Positions 1-10,553 of a DNA stretch of 64,000 nucleotides are shown here, piece by piece. The DNA is taken from assembly GCA_029945375.1 (NCBI GenBank), contig CM057061.1, positions 1,922,001 to 1,986,000 on the forward strand, in the 5' to 3' direction. The notes below the pieces were generated by a model. The model did no database searches. It was not told where the DNA came from and saw only the letters and a list, made by a program, of their open reading frames with translations. The position numbers were made by a program, and so were the translations under genes. The stretch is from Agaricus subrufescens. Taxonomy: Eukaryota > Basidiomycota > Agaricomycetes > Agaricales > Agaricaceae. How positions within the stretch are numbered: the first letter of the stretch is position 1; every line of letters starts with the position of its first letter.

Positions 1-2076
1 ACCACAACTCCTTGGAATTCAAAACCGAGGCAATCCAACAGAAGATGAAGTCCCCCCTCGACTCCATCATCAATATTCCTTGCAAGGAGATCTTCCACCC
101 CCTCTCTGAGCACATTAAACCTGGGTATCAGCTCATTGACCAATGTCCGGACCACATCAAATTCATCCAACCCCCCGCGGACAAGGATGACTCTTTTCTT
201 TATCACCTCAACATTCATGGGGTGAACATTCATAACACCAGTGATCTTCATGTTATCACAGCTGGTGTTCTCAACCCAATCAATCCCTCCCACCCCCTGG
301 AGAATCAGAGCCACTCCCACATTGCTTTGTCCACCGTCTTCAACGACAAAACGATTTCGTCCAAAACCCGTGCCGCTGGACGCAGAGTCACGAAGGAAAC
401 ACTTGTAGGATGGTCTGCATTCCTTGGCCTCCTCAAAGCATACCATAAAATAGAGAAAGGACTTGATGTCAAACGAGTCATTCTCTACACCACCTTGCCA
501 TCCACGGTTTGCGAACTTATGGCAGTTTCATCCAAGCCTTTTGGTAGTCAATTGTCGATTGCCGTCTTGCTCATGTTTGAGGCTCTTGTAACCAAATTCC
601 CCTTAGTGGATATTTGCGTGAAGGGCTTCTGAGAGAGTTGGGCAACTCAACCACCGGATAGTAATGTCGGCCTTCAGCCGGCAGCTTTCCAGGCTTATTG
701 GAACGCTAGAAAAGAGCGGACCTTCACTTGGGCAGGGATTCAGTTTCCTCAATCCGTATCATACAGATGGGCCAGAAGTGGAACCACCAAATCCGCGATT
801 GCACTATGGCACCAGGGGTTCAAGGACCCAATGAACCGGGCTTGCTTCAAGGGGCAGGGCTGGTATGACACAAAATCCTGTAAAGTTGAATCTGAGAGGT
901 TGAAGCATAACACTTCGTATCCGGATCACTTTTGGGTATCAAGCAGGGAATTGAGAGCGGGGCTAGCCACCTCCCCCTTTGCTCTGCATGATGAATTTCA
1001 TGACGGTAGTTTCAGGACTGGGATGTTGAGGCCGGACGCCTCCTACTCAGACTATCAACTCCGTCCGGGGAAGAAAAAGTCTAGTCGGTTAAAACACGGT
1101 GGTGCTGCTGGCTTAGATAATTTGGATCAGTTAAAACAGGGCGGTGCTGCTGATCACAAAAATAATTGTAAGTTCACAGTTGACAAACCAACTCACCTCA
1201 ACCTAGGCTTATGGCTCCGCAACTACAGTGGGGCCTCTGTCACTCATACGTAACTCCCCCTTGTGTGCTTGACTTGTGCGCACAATTACCAACCACGCCC
1301 CCATCGGATCTTATCGCGCTCGATTCTTTCCAAACAAACCTTTCAAGACATGTCCTTGCTCTCCCAACTCACTGGAGACGCGTCAACATATTCTTAATGT
1401 CTGCCCACTATTCGTCAGAAGGGCGGAACACTATTCTATCGGCGGGATCAAATCCATCCAAGGTCTTATCCTATTCCTGACTGACAATCCTAAAGCATTT
1501 GCATTTGAAGACAACTCTGATCTTCCGCGAGTGCCAAGAATATGTGAACCCAACTGGCCTGCGTATTACAAGCAGGTATACCAGCAATGGAAAGATGAGA
1601 ACAAGAAGAGGAGGAAGCACAAGCGTCCTCTTCTTATGGGGCCAATTTTCTACCATGAGACGATTATGAGCCAGTTCAAAACTGTGTTCGAGGCAGATGA
1701 ATGGAGAGAGGTGTTTATGAACTCGGTAATGGAGATGAGGCCGTGGACTCGGCGGAATGTACACAAAAGGTGCAAGGAGTTTCTTTTCTTTGTGCTTATT
1801 TTTCAGCGTTTCCTTTTCCTTCAGTCTGGTATTATTGTACTTGTATTCGGATCGCTCTATGCTCGTTTGTTTGTTTTTTCTCTCTCTCATATAGCGTTGA
1901 CCAAGTCCGCTGGATACGTTTCTTTTGCTCATCTGTTGTTCGTTTCTCAATGTAATGTCTTGAGCCGACAGAGGTAGTGTACAGGCGATGTAAAGTACGG
2001 GGAACACGTTATGGCACCCTTAAGGTCGATTTTGAAATAAATCCCATTGATTACAAAAAAAAAAAAAAAAAAAAAA
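1..2076 (+). mobile_element. LINE (non-LTR) retrotransposon, 3' part
   Basis: This is the 3' half of a non-LTR retrotransposon cut off by the left window edge. It carries the decayed C-terminal part of ORF2, a 3' UTR and a terminal run of 22 A (2055-2076). The UTR shares the stretch around 'gatacgtttctt' (near 1915) with the second LINE of the window (near 5790), so the two belong to one family. Directly after the A-run the sequence switches to an antisense LINE 5' end. The simplest reading is that this copy inserted into an older antisense LINE. Its 5' end and target duplication lie outside the window. Confidence 0.8.
12..1790 (+). pseudogene. LINE ORF2 C-terminal region (RNase H-like plus zinc tail), frameshifted
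   Basis: Several overlapping frames together read as the C-terminal end of a fungal LINE reverse transcriptase polyprotein. Residues encoded around 360-630 resemble a degenerate RNase H fold. The segment 1276-1420 contains HAPIGSYRARFFP followed by a Cys-rich tail, CPCS...ETRQHILNVCP, which is the usual zinc-binding end of these proteins. Frame changes near 640, 830 and 1250 mean no intact protein can be made. The reverse transcriptase domain itself is outside the window. The role (RNA strand removal and nucleic-acid binding in retrotransposition) is inferred from the family. Confidence 0.7.
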
Positions 2077-2442
2077 GGTCTGAACAGAGTCTTTGGGCTT
2101 GCAGACACATACGACAATGGAGTTGTCACTGCTTGGGACGGGCCAGGCATAGGAGTGGGAGTGACGGGGGTGGCAGGTTGCTTGCCCTTCACCTTCAAGT
2201 GAGACCTCATCTTCTCAAGACAGGTCGCCTTAGGAGTAGCCGGTGGAGGCGGCGTCTCCCTCATAATCATCTTCTGCAGCTCGTGCTGCAGCTCTTGCGG
2301 TACCTCTCCATCATCAGACCAGTCCCCAGAGTTGAAATCCTCGCGAGTATCCATCGTTAGAGCAAATGTATTCCTACTCGAGCACTTCCACTGAGACTTC
2401 CAAAACAGGAAGGTGGTGGTTGCGGTTCAAGAAGGGATGATG
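2077..2442 (-). mobile_element. Antisense LINE 5' end with ORF1 start
   Basis: Read on the minus strand, this is about 90 bp of 5' UTR followed by an ORF1 start at 2354 (MDTREDFNSGDW). It matches the second LINE at 3715-4065 almost residue for residue, including ELQKMIMRETPPP and MRSHLKVKGKQP. The match stops at 2077, where the poly(A) tail of the sense LINE begins. At about 2443 it joins Copia coding sequence. The missing remainder of this copy should lie left of the window. Codon 4 is arginine here but a stop in the second LINE. Confidence 0.75.
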
Positions 2443-2444
2443 AG

Positions 2445-3244
2445 CAGGACCGTTCTAAGTGCACTATTTCGCTCTCACAAGAGCACCACATCAAGGAGCT
2501 GCTAGAATGATTCCATATGGATGATTCCAACTCCCTTTCCACCCCTCTACCTCCTGGATCTGAGCTCTCAGACATTGTGCCCTCTCTCGAGGAGCAGGCT
2601 GAGATGAAGTCAGTTCCTTATCTCTCTGCTGTAGGTGCCCTGCAGTATCTGGCCACCATGACTCGTCCCAACATTGCCTATGCAGTCTCCTACCTTGGGA
2701 GATTCAATCATAAGCTCCTGCCCATTGGCTTGCAGTGAAGCATTTACTTTGCTATTTGAAGGGCACCCTGCACTACCAGCTTGTCTACAGAGGTGTGACT
2801 CTGGGGAACTGTTTACCACCTATTCCAATGCCTCTCACGGCAGCTAAAAGTCATTGTCGAGCTGTGATGCTGAAATGCTGGGCAAAGCGTCAGCCCTTTG
2901 TGACTCTCTCGAGCACTGAGGCCCAGTTTGTGGCTGCAGTTGAGGCTGGAAAGGAGATCAAGTGGACTAGGAACATTCTCAGCAAGTTTGGCTACCCCCA
3001 GACACTTGCTTCGACTTTATTTGTTGATAACAAGTCTGGAATCAGTGCAGCAAAGAATCCTGAGCACCATGGGCACATGAAACACCTAGATCTTCAGTTC
3101 TACTGGCTCTGGGAGGATGTAGAAGAAGGAATCATTGATCCCCTCTATGTTTCTACTGATCAGCAAGTGGCCGACATTCTGACCAAGGCTGTAGCACCAA
3201 AGGTGATTGATTTTGCTGTCCCACTATTGGGACTTGGACACTAG
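2445..3244 (+). pseudogene. Copia pol fragment (RT C-terminus and RNase H), frameshifted
   Basis: The frames encode DDSNSLSTPLPPGS and YLSAVGALQYLATMTRPNIA, the usual Copia stretch between RT and RNase H. Then come LSSTEAQFVAAVEAGKEI, an AKNPEHHGHMKHLDL segment and QVADILTKAVAPKV, which mark Copia RNase H (reverse-strand synthesis during retrotransposition). A stop at about 2510 (LE*FHMDD) and a frame change near 2735 break the gene. Element B carries the same stop after its matching LLE sequence, so that lesion is shared and probably predates the split of the two copies. Confidence 0.8.
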
Positions 3245-3265
3245 ACTGCTTGGATCAAGGGGGTG

Positions 3266-3582
3266 TGTTAGAATGCCCCAAGCATTCAGTTATTAGAGTG
3301 ACTGGACAATTTGTTTTGTGTATATCTTGACTTAGAGTACAGCAGACGGTTCCATTCACATGATAGATTAGTCAGTGCATGTTGAACTTGCCTGTGGATG
3401 ACTTAGAAGTCTTTAGCTTCTTATACTTGTCCACAGGTGAGCAATCTCTTTGTATTGTTGTTACAGCTTCTTATACTTGTCCACAGATTAACTGTGCTAA
3501 TACTAGCTCATTTCTTATCCGATCCGCTCGATACTAGCGTCGTTAGGATCGCCACTGCAAACTCTACATTCTACTTCCAACA
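3266..3582 (+). repeat. Copia 3' LTR
   Basis: The LTR starts TGTTAGAATGCC and ends TTCTACTTCCAACA, giving the canonical TG...CA borders. A purine tract (aagggggtg) precedes it. Reverse-complement copies of the same LTR sequence occur at 6457 and 6787. Confidence 0.85.
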
Positions 3583-3690
3583 TTAAGCAGGCTGCCAGAC
3601 AGTGGAGTAAGAAGCTCCAAGGTGTTCTAGAGGGTATTGGCTACTCCAGACTTTGCTCCGACAACTCCATCTACATCTATTCCAAGGGAG

Positions 3691-3704
3691 ACATCAAGGT
3701 CATA
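3691..3704. repeat. LINE target-site duplication, left copy
   Basis: The 14-bp sequence acatcaaggtcata is repeated exactly at 5956-5969, after the LINE poly(A). The uninterrupted site is visible in the reverse-strand Copia RT copy (about 7487-7515). Confidence 0.9.
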
Positions 3705-5955
3705 CTGCGTGAACATCCCTTCTTGAACCACAACCACCACCTTCCTGTTTTGGAAGTCTCAGTGGAAGTGCTTGAGTAGGAATATACTGTGCTCTAACGA
3801 TGGATACTTGACTGGATTTCAATTCTGGTGATTGGTCTGATGATGGAGAAGTGCCAAACAAGCTGCAGCGCAAGCTGCAAGAGTTGATTATGAGGGAGAC
3901 GCCACCTCCACTGGTGACTCCAAAGGCGAGCCGTATTGAGAAGATGCGGTCTCATCTCAAGGTGAAGGGTAAGCAGCCTGCTACTCCTGCCACCCCCACC
4001 CCTGGCCTGTCCCAAGCTGCGATGACTCCATTGTTGTATGCATCTGCGAGCCCAAAGACTCCGTTTGGACCGCCGCGCCCCCCCACGACTTCCTCCCCCC
4101 TTCCCTCCCCCTTGGTCCCCACTCCTCCGAAGAGGGCCAAGAACTCTCTGGCCGACAGCCTTGGTGAAGCCGTGCGCACAGCCAAGGTCAACGGATGCAC
4201 AGAATGCTCGGACACTTTGATGGACGAGCTTCTACGATCGCTGTGGCTTATCCTCAAGTCACCAAACCTTTCCCAACGCGAGTTTTTTGGCATGGGAGGC
4301 TTCATGGCCTTCGATGTTCAGCTCACTCAAGTTATTGCCAGTGCTGGACTGCCCCCGGAGTCTCTGCCCCCCCCCTCCCTCTGTCCCAGCCACGCCTCCT
4401 CCCCCATCGGCCATGCCCACACCATGCCCTCGGTCTCCTATGGCTGAGGCTGAGGCTGATGTGGCCAAGATTACCAAGCGGCCAAGGTAAGCCACCTGGG
4501 TCCCCTTCCTAAACCCGCTGGCTGCACCTGCAGCTGCTGCGGCACCTCCCAAGCCGAAGAAATTGGTGAAGTTCACTGGTCTCCCCTCATCCCCAGCAGC
4601 TCCCACCCCCTCCTCTGCCCCTGCCGTTTCTGTTCGCGCCCCCAAGCATAAGCAGAAGGGCAAACACACTGATCATGGACTCTCGCACTGTGGGGTCTGC
4701 ATTATTCCACCAGCCGGAACTAACATTCTGGCAAGTTCCATCACTCCTGCTATTATTAGCGAGATCAACACCCACCTCAAGGCCGACCTCAAGTCGACCT
4801 TCGTTCTAGAACATGCGATAGACATCAAGGCCGGCATCTTCATAGCCAGAAACCAAGTCCCATCCGTGCCCGAGGGGAATTGCGTGCTCAAGCACGTCCG
4901 CCGCCTCATCACCACCCCTGGGGTCATCCCCATCCAATCCGCTCCCGTTACGTCGACGTCCTATCTCAAGGTCATCGACGTCCCACTTATCCCATCCGAG
5001 TCGTGCACTTGGATCCACGCGCAACGCGCCACCTTCCAGGTGGCTTTGCAAGAATCCCCGGTAGGCCATTCCCTATCCCCATCCATCATCCATGCGGTCC
5101 AATTTATGCGGACCTCACCAAAGGCCGACTCATGCGTTGCATGGGTCGATATCTCCGACTCCGTCTTGGGCTGCGCGGCCCGCGACTTCATAGGTAAGAT
5201 GATCATTATAGGCAGTCACAATTGTCAGGTCCGGGGCGCTGCACCCCGGCCCGGCTCTGCGCTGTGCACTTGTTGCCAGCAATGGGGCCACCACTCTAAT
5301 GTGTGCCGGGCTAAAGGTGTCCGGTGCGCACACTGCAGCAGTCCGCATTTCTCTGATCACCATGACTCCGCCTGTGCCGTGTCCTGCATTGACGCCACCA
5401 TCCACCATTGCGTCAACTGTTCCACATCCAAGAAGAGCAAGACGATGCACTCCAGCACGGACACTTCGTGTCCGTTCTGGGAACATCAGTTTGACCGCAA
5501 CTGGCTCAAGTGCCAGTTCCCATCGAACAAGTAGCGCTTTTCACCGGGCGTTTCGGAGTTCTGGCGCGATGCCATTCCACCACTTTGACGCTTTACCCTC
5601 ATCACCTTCTAAGTCTTTGATAACCGTCTCGTATGTGTCTCCCCCTGCCAATGCGGGGTTCCAGGGAAGAACTGGCCAGAGGTTGACTGTGATTGTTTGT
5701 CCCAGACTGATGGTTAGTTCCCCTATTATTTCGACTTTTATGATTTGTTTTTTCTTTTCTCCTTGAGCGCTTGACCTTGTTGCACGGATACGTTTCTTTC
5801 GCCACCCATGTAAGTTTGACTCCATGTAACAAATTTGTGGCCCATTCTGGATACGTGTTATGACATCCATTTCTTAGTAGTATGCTTGGATTTGCGACCT
5901 TGTAGTAGCTACTTTGAATAAAGGTCCACCGGCAGGGCCCCATTGAAAAAAAAAA
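3705..5955 (+). mobile_element. ORF1-only LINE derivative (lacks reverse transcriptase), complete insertion
   Basis: The element has a ~95-bp 5' UTR, a decayed ORF1 (3800-5534), about 400 bp of 3' UTR and a short A-run ending at 5955, all between two 14-bp direct duplications. No endonuclease or reverse transcriptase lies between ORF1 and the 3' UTR. It is therefore an internally deleted, non-autonomous copy that must have been moved by enzyme supplied in trans. Its 5' end agrees with the antisense LINE fragment at 2350-2442, so it is close to full length at that side. Confidence 0.85.
3800..5534 (+). pseudogene. LINE ORF1 (gag-like, CCHC knuckles), broken
   Basis: The protein starts MDT and then meets a stop at codon 4, where the antisense copy has arginine. 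Reading on, it matches that copy closely. The N-terminal half is Pro/Ser/Thr-rich. A frame change lies between about 4447 and 4563. The C-terminal half ends with Cys/His knuckles: CTCCQQWGHHSNVC, a CAHC...H...C repeat and a further Cys cluster. This is the layout of a fungal LINE ORF1 nucleic-acid-binding protein, which packages element RNA. It cannot be translated intact. Confidence 0.75.
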
Positions 5956-5969
5956 ACATCAAGGTCATA
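5956..5969. repeat. LINE target-site duplication, right copy
   Basis: This is an exact 14-bp repeat of 3691-3704, directly following the A-run. Confidence 0.9.
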
Positions 5970-6456
5970 GTGCCTGTCTTCATTGATGACATTACCCTAG
6001 TCTCCAAAAGCGATGCAGCCATGGCCTCTGCTGTCTCAGAGCTGTCTTGGCACTTCAAACTGCGAGATCTAGGCTCTACCACTCTTCTACTGGGCATTCA
6101 GGTGAAGCAGGATCGCTCTAAGCGCACCATCTCCCTCTCCCAAGAGCACTACATCAAGGAGCTCCTAGAATGATTCCATATGGATGATTCTAACTCCCTT
6201 TCCACCCCTCTACCTCCTGGCTCTGAGCTCTCTGACATTGTTCCCTCACTTGAGGAGTAAGCTGAGATGAAGTCAGTTCCCTATCTCTCTGCTGTAGGTG
6301 CCCTGCAGTATCTCGCCACCATGACTTGATGCGACATTGCCGATGCTGTCTCCTACCTTGGGAGATTCAATCACAATCCTGCTCCTGCCCACTGGCTTGC
6401 TGTCAAGCATTTACTTTGCTATTTGAAGGGCACAATGCACTACCAGCTTGTCTACC

Positions 6457-6904
6457 TGTTGGAAGTAGAACGTAGAGTTTGCAGTGGCGATCCTAACAAC
6501 GCTAGTATCGAGCGGATCGGATAAGAAATGAGCTAGTATTAGCACAGTTAATCTGTGGACAAGTATAAAGCCGAAACAACAATAGCGAGATTATCACCTG
6601 TGGATGTTGGGTTAGTGACTTCGTTGTCCACACGCAAGTTCAACATGCACTGACTAATCTATCACATGAACAAAAGCATCCGCTTTACTCTAAGTCGAGA
6701 TATACCCAAAACAAATTAACCAGTCACTCTAATAACTGAATGCTTTAAGCACTATAGGGCTCCTCTTGTTGCTAAAGGCTTCTCCCTGTTGGAACAAGAA
6801 TGTAGAGTTTGCAGTGGCAATCCTAACGACACTAGTATTGAGCGGATCAGATAAGAAATGAGCTAGTATTAGCACAGTTAATCTGTGGACAAGTATAAGA
6901 AGCT
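6457..6904 (-). repeat. Two adjacent reverse-strand Copia LTR copies
   Basis: The first copy starts at 6457 with TGTTGGAAGTAGAACG, the reverse complement of the LTR end at 3582, and can be followed to about 6743. There it diverges shortly before the expected border. About 43 bp of unmatched sequence follows. A second copy starts at 6787 (TGTTGGAACAAGAATG) and stops at about 6904 inside the LTR, where another repeat begins. They are probably the remains of 3' LTRs of reverse-strand Copia elements, one perhaps belonging to the RT at 7316-7945. Confidence 0.7.
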
Positions 6905-7313
6905 ATTTCAAGCAATAGGAGACTTAGACTATTTTCCAAATTACAGGGGGTTTGGTGTGACATAACAGGTGTGACATGTCACAGGATAGTGAAAGCAACA
7001 TGAGAATATCATTATGTAACATTTTTAACTGACAAACATCATTGCAAGCTCCAGCAATTAGCCTTTTCTGTCTTTGAAATGAGCAGCAACAAAACCTTTC
7101 CAATGGTCCTCAATCTTAAACCCTCTTGAAACTGAACTTAAATCCAAAGCACAGCCACAAGATTGTACATACATGTAAACAAGATGCTGATGTACCTTCC
7201 TGTATATTTTCATGATTTTACACAATTTATCTGGACTGCTATAGCATGTTCGGACTGCTATAGCATGTTCTTTACAAATGTACAAAACATTGGAAAGGTT
7301 TTGTTGCCCACTG
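6905..7313 (+). mobile_element. Single arm of the long-inverted-repeat element
   Basis: This piece matches both arms of the element at 10554-12132. It ends GTTGCCCACTG at 7313, directly followed by TA. The insertion sits at a TA within the reverse-strand Copia RT (gagtgcTA). A 19-bp stretch (ggactgctatagcatgttc) is tandemly repeated near 7235-7270. The other arm is missing and the left side abuts a truncated LTR, so a deletion has removed the rest. Confidence 0.65.
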
Positions 7314-7315
7314 TA

Positions 7316-7945
7316 GCACTCTTGTGAGAGTGAAATAGTGTGCTTAGAATGGTCCTGCTTCACCTGAATACCCAGTAGCAGAGTGGTAGACCTGAGATCT
7401 TGCAGTTTGAAGTGGATAGACAGCTCAGAGACAGCAGCAGAGACAGCAGAATCACTTTTAGACACTAGAGTTATATCATCAATGAAGACAGGCACTATGA
7501 CCTTGATGTCTCCCTTGGAATAGATGTAGATAGAGTTGTTGGAGTGAAGTATGGTGTAGCCAATACCTTCTAGGATGCTTCTGAGCTTCTTGCTCCATTG
7601 CCTGGCAGCCTGCTTAAGGCCATAGAGGGATTTTTGGAGCCTGAAGACCATATTAGGTCACCCAGTGTGGTAGCCTTCTGGTTGTCTCATATAGATCTCT
7701 TCTTTGAGTTCCCCATAGGTGAAGACAGAGGAGATGTTGACAGAGTGCATTTTGAAGCCTTCTCTTACAGCTAAGGCTACAATGAGGCACAGGGAGGCAG
7801 GACAGAATGTAGGAGCAAAAACCTCAGTGTAATCAAAGCCTGGACACTGGGAGAAGCCCCTAGTGACAAGGCAAGCCCTGTAGCACTCTATTGAGCTGTC
7901 AGCATGCCTTTTAACCTTGAATGGTCCAGTTGACAGCAATTGCAT
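7316..7945 (-). pseudogene. Reverse-strand Copia RT fragment (element C)
   Basis: Read from 7945 downward it encodes FKVKRHADSSIE, LVTRGFSQCPGFDYTEVFAPT, then VFRLQKSLYGLKQAARQWSK and IVPVFIDDITLVSKSD: the palm region of a Copia reverse transcriptase. There is a frame break near 7655. The coding sequence is cut at 7316 by the single-arm repeat (SQE at the break). On the 5' side it has interrupted the gene at 7963-9538. It preserves the empty target site of the LINE found in element B. Confidence 0.8.
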
Positions 7946-7962
7946 AATTCATGGTGTGCTTG

Positions 7963-9538
7963 TCAAAAAGTTGCATCTCCATTGCTAGCTATGGACCACA
8001 GCGGACCATACTGTAACATGCCATTCTTGTGTCTGTTCCATACATCAATGATTGTTTGCATCCATTTGGTGAGTTCTTTGGCTTTCTCTGACTTGTCTGT
8101 CAGAGACAGTACAAGAGGGACAGGGGAATAATGCTTGGTCTTGCCATATGGTGCTACAACAACAACTGTGGCCTCAGAACCCCAACAGACTTTTAAGTTT
8201 GCATCATTAGATCCCAAGGCATCCCAGAGCTTTCCAATCACAGTGGAATCTGCACCAACATGCGAGTCTATGTTGTTAGGGTGCTTGCAACATATACCCA
8301 ATACTAACCCTCAACTTGGGCAATAACAGCACTTCTTTTGTATAGTGATGCCATCAAAACAAAGGATATTTCCTGGTAGCAATGTGTTTATAAGAGTTGA
8401 CAGTGGTTTAATAGTGGGATTAAGGAAAGCTGATATATTGTGCTTGATATCTTCTTCAGAAGATACCCCAACCAAAGGCAATAACCTAGGAATTACAGTG
8501 TTACGACAGACAGTAGACTCTGATTGCAGACCATGTGATTTTCCCAAAGCATGTAGAAGACACCTTCCCCCCATTGCTTGTGCAAGGAATGCTACATCAA
8601 GAGTGTGACCTGTAAATCCACCCTGTGGTGAGTACAGGCCATTGACAGCATGTTGAATCTGGACAGCTATGGCCTTAGCACTACTACCATGGCAATGAGA
8701 AACTGAGAGAAGTTGTTTGAGACAAGGGATGTTATTTGATGCAATAAGCATCATTATCTGCTTGTACTCTTGAATCTTGCCACTCAGTACTTGACATGAT
8801 CATGCCCCATTGTTAATCTGGAAAACCAACCAGTAAGCACTGATCACAATTTTATTATATGGCATACCTGACTTTGGAGTCTCCAAATAGTGATAGCCAT
8901 CTGCCACATGAGTTTCTCCTTTTGCAGATTGGTCAAATATATCCAAGGTGTGTGATCTTTGGCATTCTTGGCTTGTTCTACAACTGTCCAGTATTTGAGT
9001 AGATGTGATACTCCTTTACAGGCCAAGCAAGGAATAGGATCATCTTCACTGTCAAATTCCCAAAGTGTCTTCCAGCATTTCTTGGCCCAAACTACTAACC
9101 CATTATGCACCTCATTGATGCTGATTGGTACCCAGCATACATCCTTGGCTTTGTGGAGACAAAATGGATAAGTTTCCCAAATGGACCCAGGAGACCACCA
9201 GATCCATTGGCCAGGGCATTCAACTGGTGTCCTTCCTTCAGAATCAAATGATGTTGATGGTGTGCAGAAAATAAGTGGCTGACCAAAGCTTGCTTTATCT
9301 TTCGATTCTGCATCTACCAGTTGATACTTCTTTTTAGTTTGTTTGGCCTGCAGTTTCTACATGCCACCCTGTGGGACTCCAACAAATATGGATTAGCAGT
9401 CACCAGAAGTTGTATTAGGGTGGCACACATATCACAAGCCACAATATGCCATTCCCCATCATATTGCATGTCAAATTCTGTCCCATCAGTGAGAGTGATG
9501 GTAACATCCTCATGAAGATGCTCAGGTTGTGAGCACAT
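7963..9538 (-). pseudogene. Unrecognised repeat-associated gene, truncated by Copia
   Basis: The start at 9538 opens a protein with two Cys pairs (CDMCATLIQLL and ACRNC, about residues 35-62) that may bind a metal. Then come stretches rich in Trp and Cys (PVECPGQWIWWSPGSIWE, CLACKGVSHLLKYW), an exon at 8754-8311 and an exon at 8301-7963 (GADSTVIGKLWDALGS). One frame change near 9340 and truncation near 7963 by Copia sequence make it non-functional. I remember similar multi-copy proteins from agaricomycete genomes but cannot name the family, and I assign no function. Confidence 0.45.
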
Positions 9539-10551
9539 TGATAATGAGGGTAGGTATGTCTGGATAAATCTTATGTTAAATTTTGTATATTACTGACAAT
9601 TTGAAATGCGTATATTAAGCACATATAGACATATGGTCAATGCTACTCAGATCATATGCTATTGCAGCAATTTTATCAGCAATCAGATCACTCTGATGCA
9701 ATTGACACCATGACTGATATTCTCCCAGCATGATTCTCAGCATGATTCTCAGCATGATGTTTTTCATCAAACAGGGTCCTCATGAGAATTCCGAAATAGG
9801 CAAGTTTCCACAACCATGCTGCACCAGTTGATTTCACAGCTTGCTTGGGTAACATGGTGGGCATTTAAATGTCTAATCCCAATTTGGATGCAACTGTCAA
9901 GTGACCTGTCCAGTCAATCATCACTTGAGTTGTCCAGTTGGTTATTGGTCACACTTGTGTGACAATTTCTCGATGTTGCAGTCACAAGTTGTCTGCCTCT
10001 TCTCATTTATTGACTTGGATGATAGTACAAGTTCACAGAACTTGATCTCTAGGACTACCTAGTTACAGTAGTTGCACAAAGAGACCATCAGCAAAACCAA
10101 GCCTCCAATCTGCAGGCACCAGACTCAGGAGGTTTAAAGGCGGAACGTGATATTGCCCAGGTCACAGTTTGAAAATTACTTAAGCTGCCTTATCAACAAA
10201 CAAGAGAGATATGGAACAACTACTGACTACCTAACCACTGTGAGACCCAATGGTAGGTAAAATACTATGTCGAAAAACAGCTGTGAAGTAGGTTAGTAAC
10301 TATTTAAATTGTAGTTAGATTAAGGTATGTCAACTAGTATTTGACCCATGAAAATACTAGATATATACTACTAATCAAGTAGTATATATCTAACAGTTCC
10401 ATAGTCATAAACAATGATATTCTTAGATTATAACGCACTTGAAAATCAACATAACACAGTTTTTCGTAGTTCTCAAAACTGATGTAAACTAGGTTTATTC
10501 CATAACAAAACATGTTTATATACGGAGTTACTTAGAGAAGAATACGGCTGA
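9539..10551. other. AT-rich stretch without a recognisable gene
   Basis: No convincing coding exon is visible. The stretch contains the dispersed repeat at about 9855-9965. It also holds a short perfect-stem palindrome, atatatactac...gtagtatatat (about 10360-10390). Confidence 0.5.
9855..9965 (+). repeat. Dispersed ~110-bp repeat, copy 1
   Basis: The segment gggcatttaaatgtctaatcc...ccagtcaatc...ttgtccagt...gtcacacttgtgtgac matches the reverse complement of 25265-25380 over about 110 bp with few differences. The right end is a near-palindrome, GTCACAC(T)TGTGTGAC. Confidence 0.7.
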
Positions 10552-10553
10552 TA

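Larger units (their letters stand above)
2443..3582 (+). mobile_element. Copia-type LTR retrotransposon A: RT end, RNase H and 3' LTR
   Basis: This is the 3' portion of a Ty1/Copia element: the end of the reverse transcriptase, the RNase H domain, a purine tract (about 3255-3265) and a 317-bp 3' LTR. Its 5' half is interrupted by the LINEs at the window edge. Immediately after the LTR, at 3583, the sequence resumes inside the RT gene of another Copia element (LKQAARQWSKK). Element A is therefore nested in element B; its left LTR lies beyond the window. Confidence 0.85.
3583..6456 (+). mobile_element. Copia element B (RT region), split by a LINE
   Basis: Positions 3583-3704 and 5970-6456 are two halves of one Copia RT gene. 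They read LKQAARQWSKK... and then VPVFIDDITLVSKSD..., which includes the RT active-site region FIDD. The LINE at 3705-5955 interrupts it, with the 14-bp duplicated site acatcaaggtcata on both sides. Compared with element A, B has extra stops, for example gaggagcag to gaggagtaa near 6258 and a TGA in place of CGT near 6328. The right end at 6456 runs directly into a reverse-strand Copia LTR. Confidence 0.85.
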
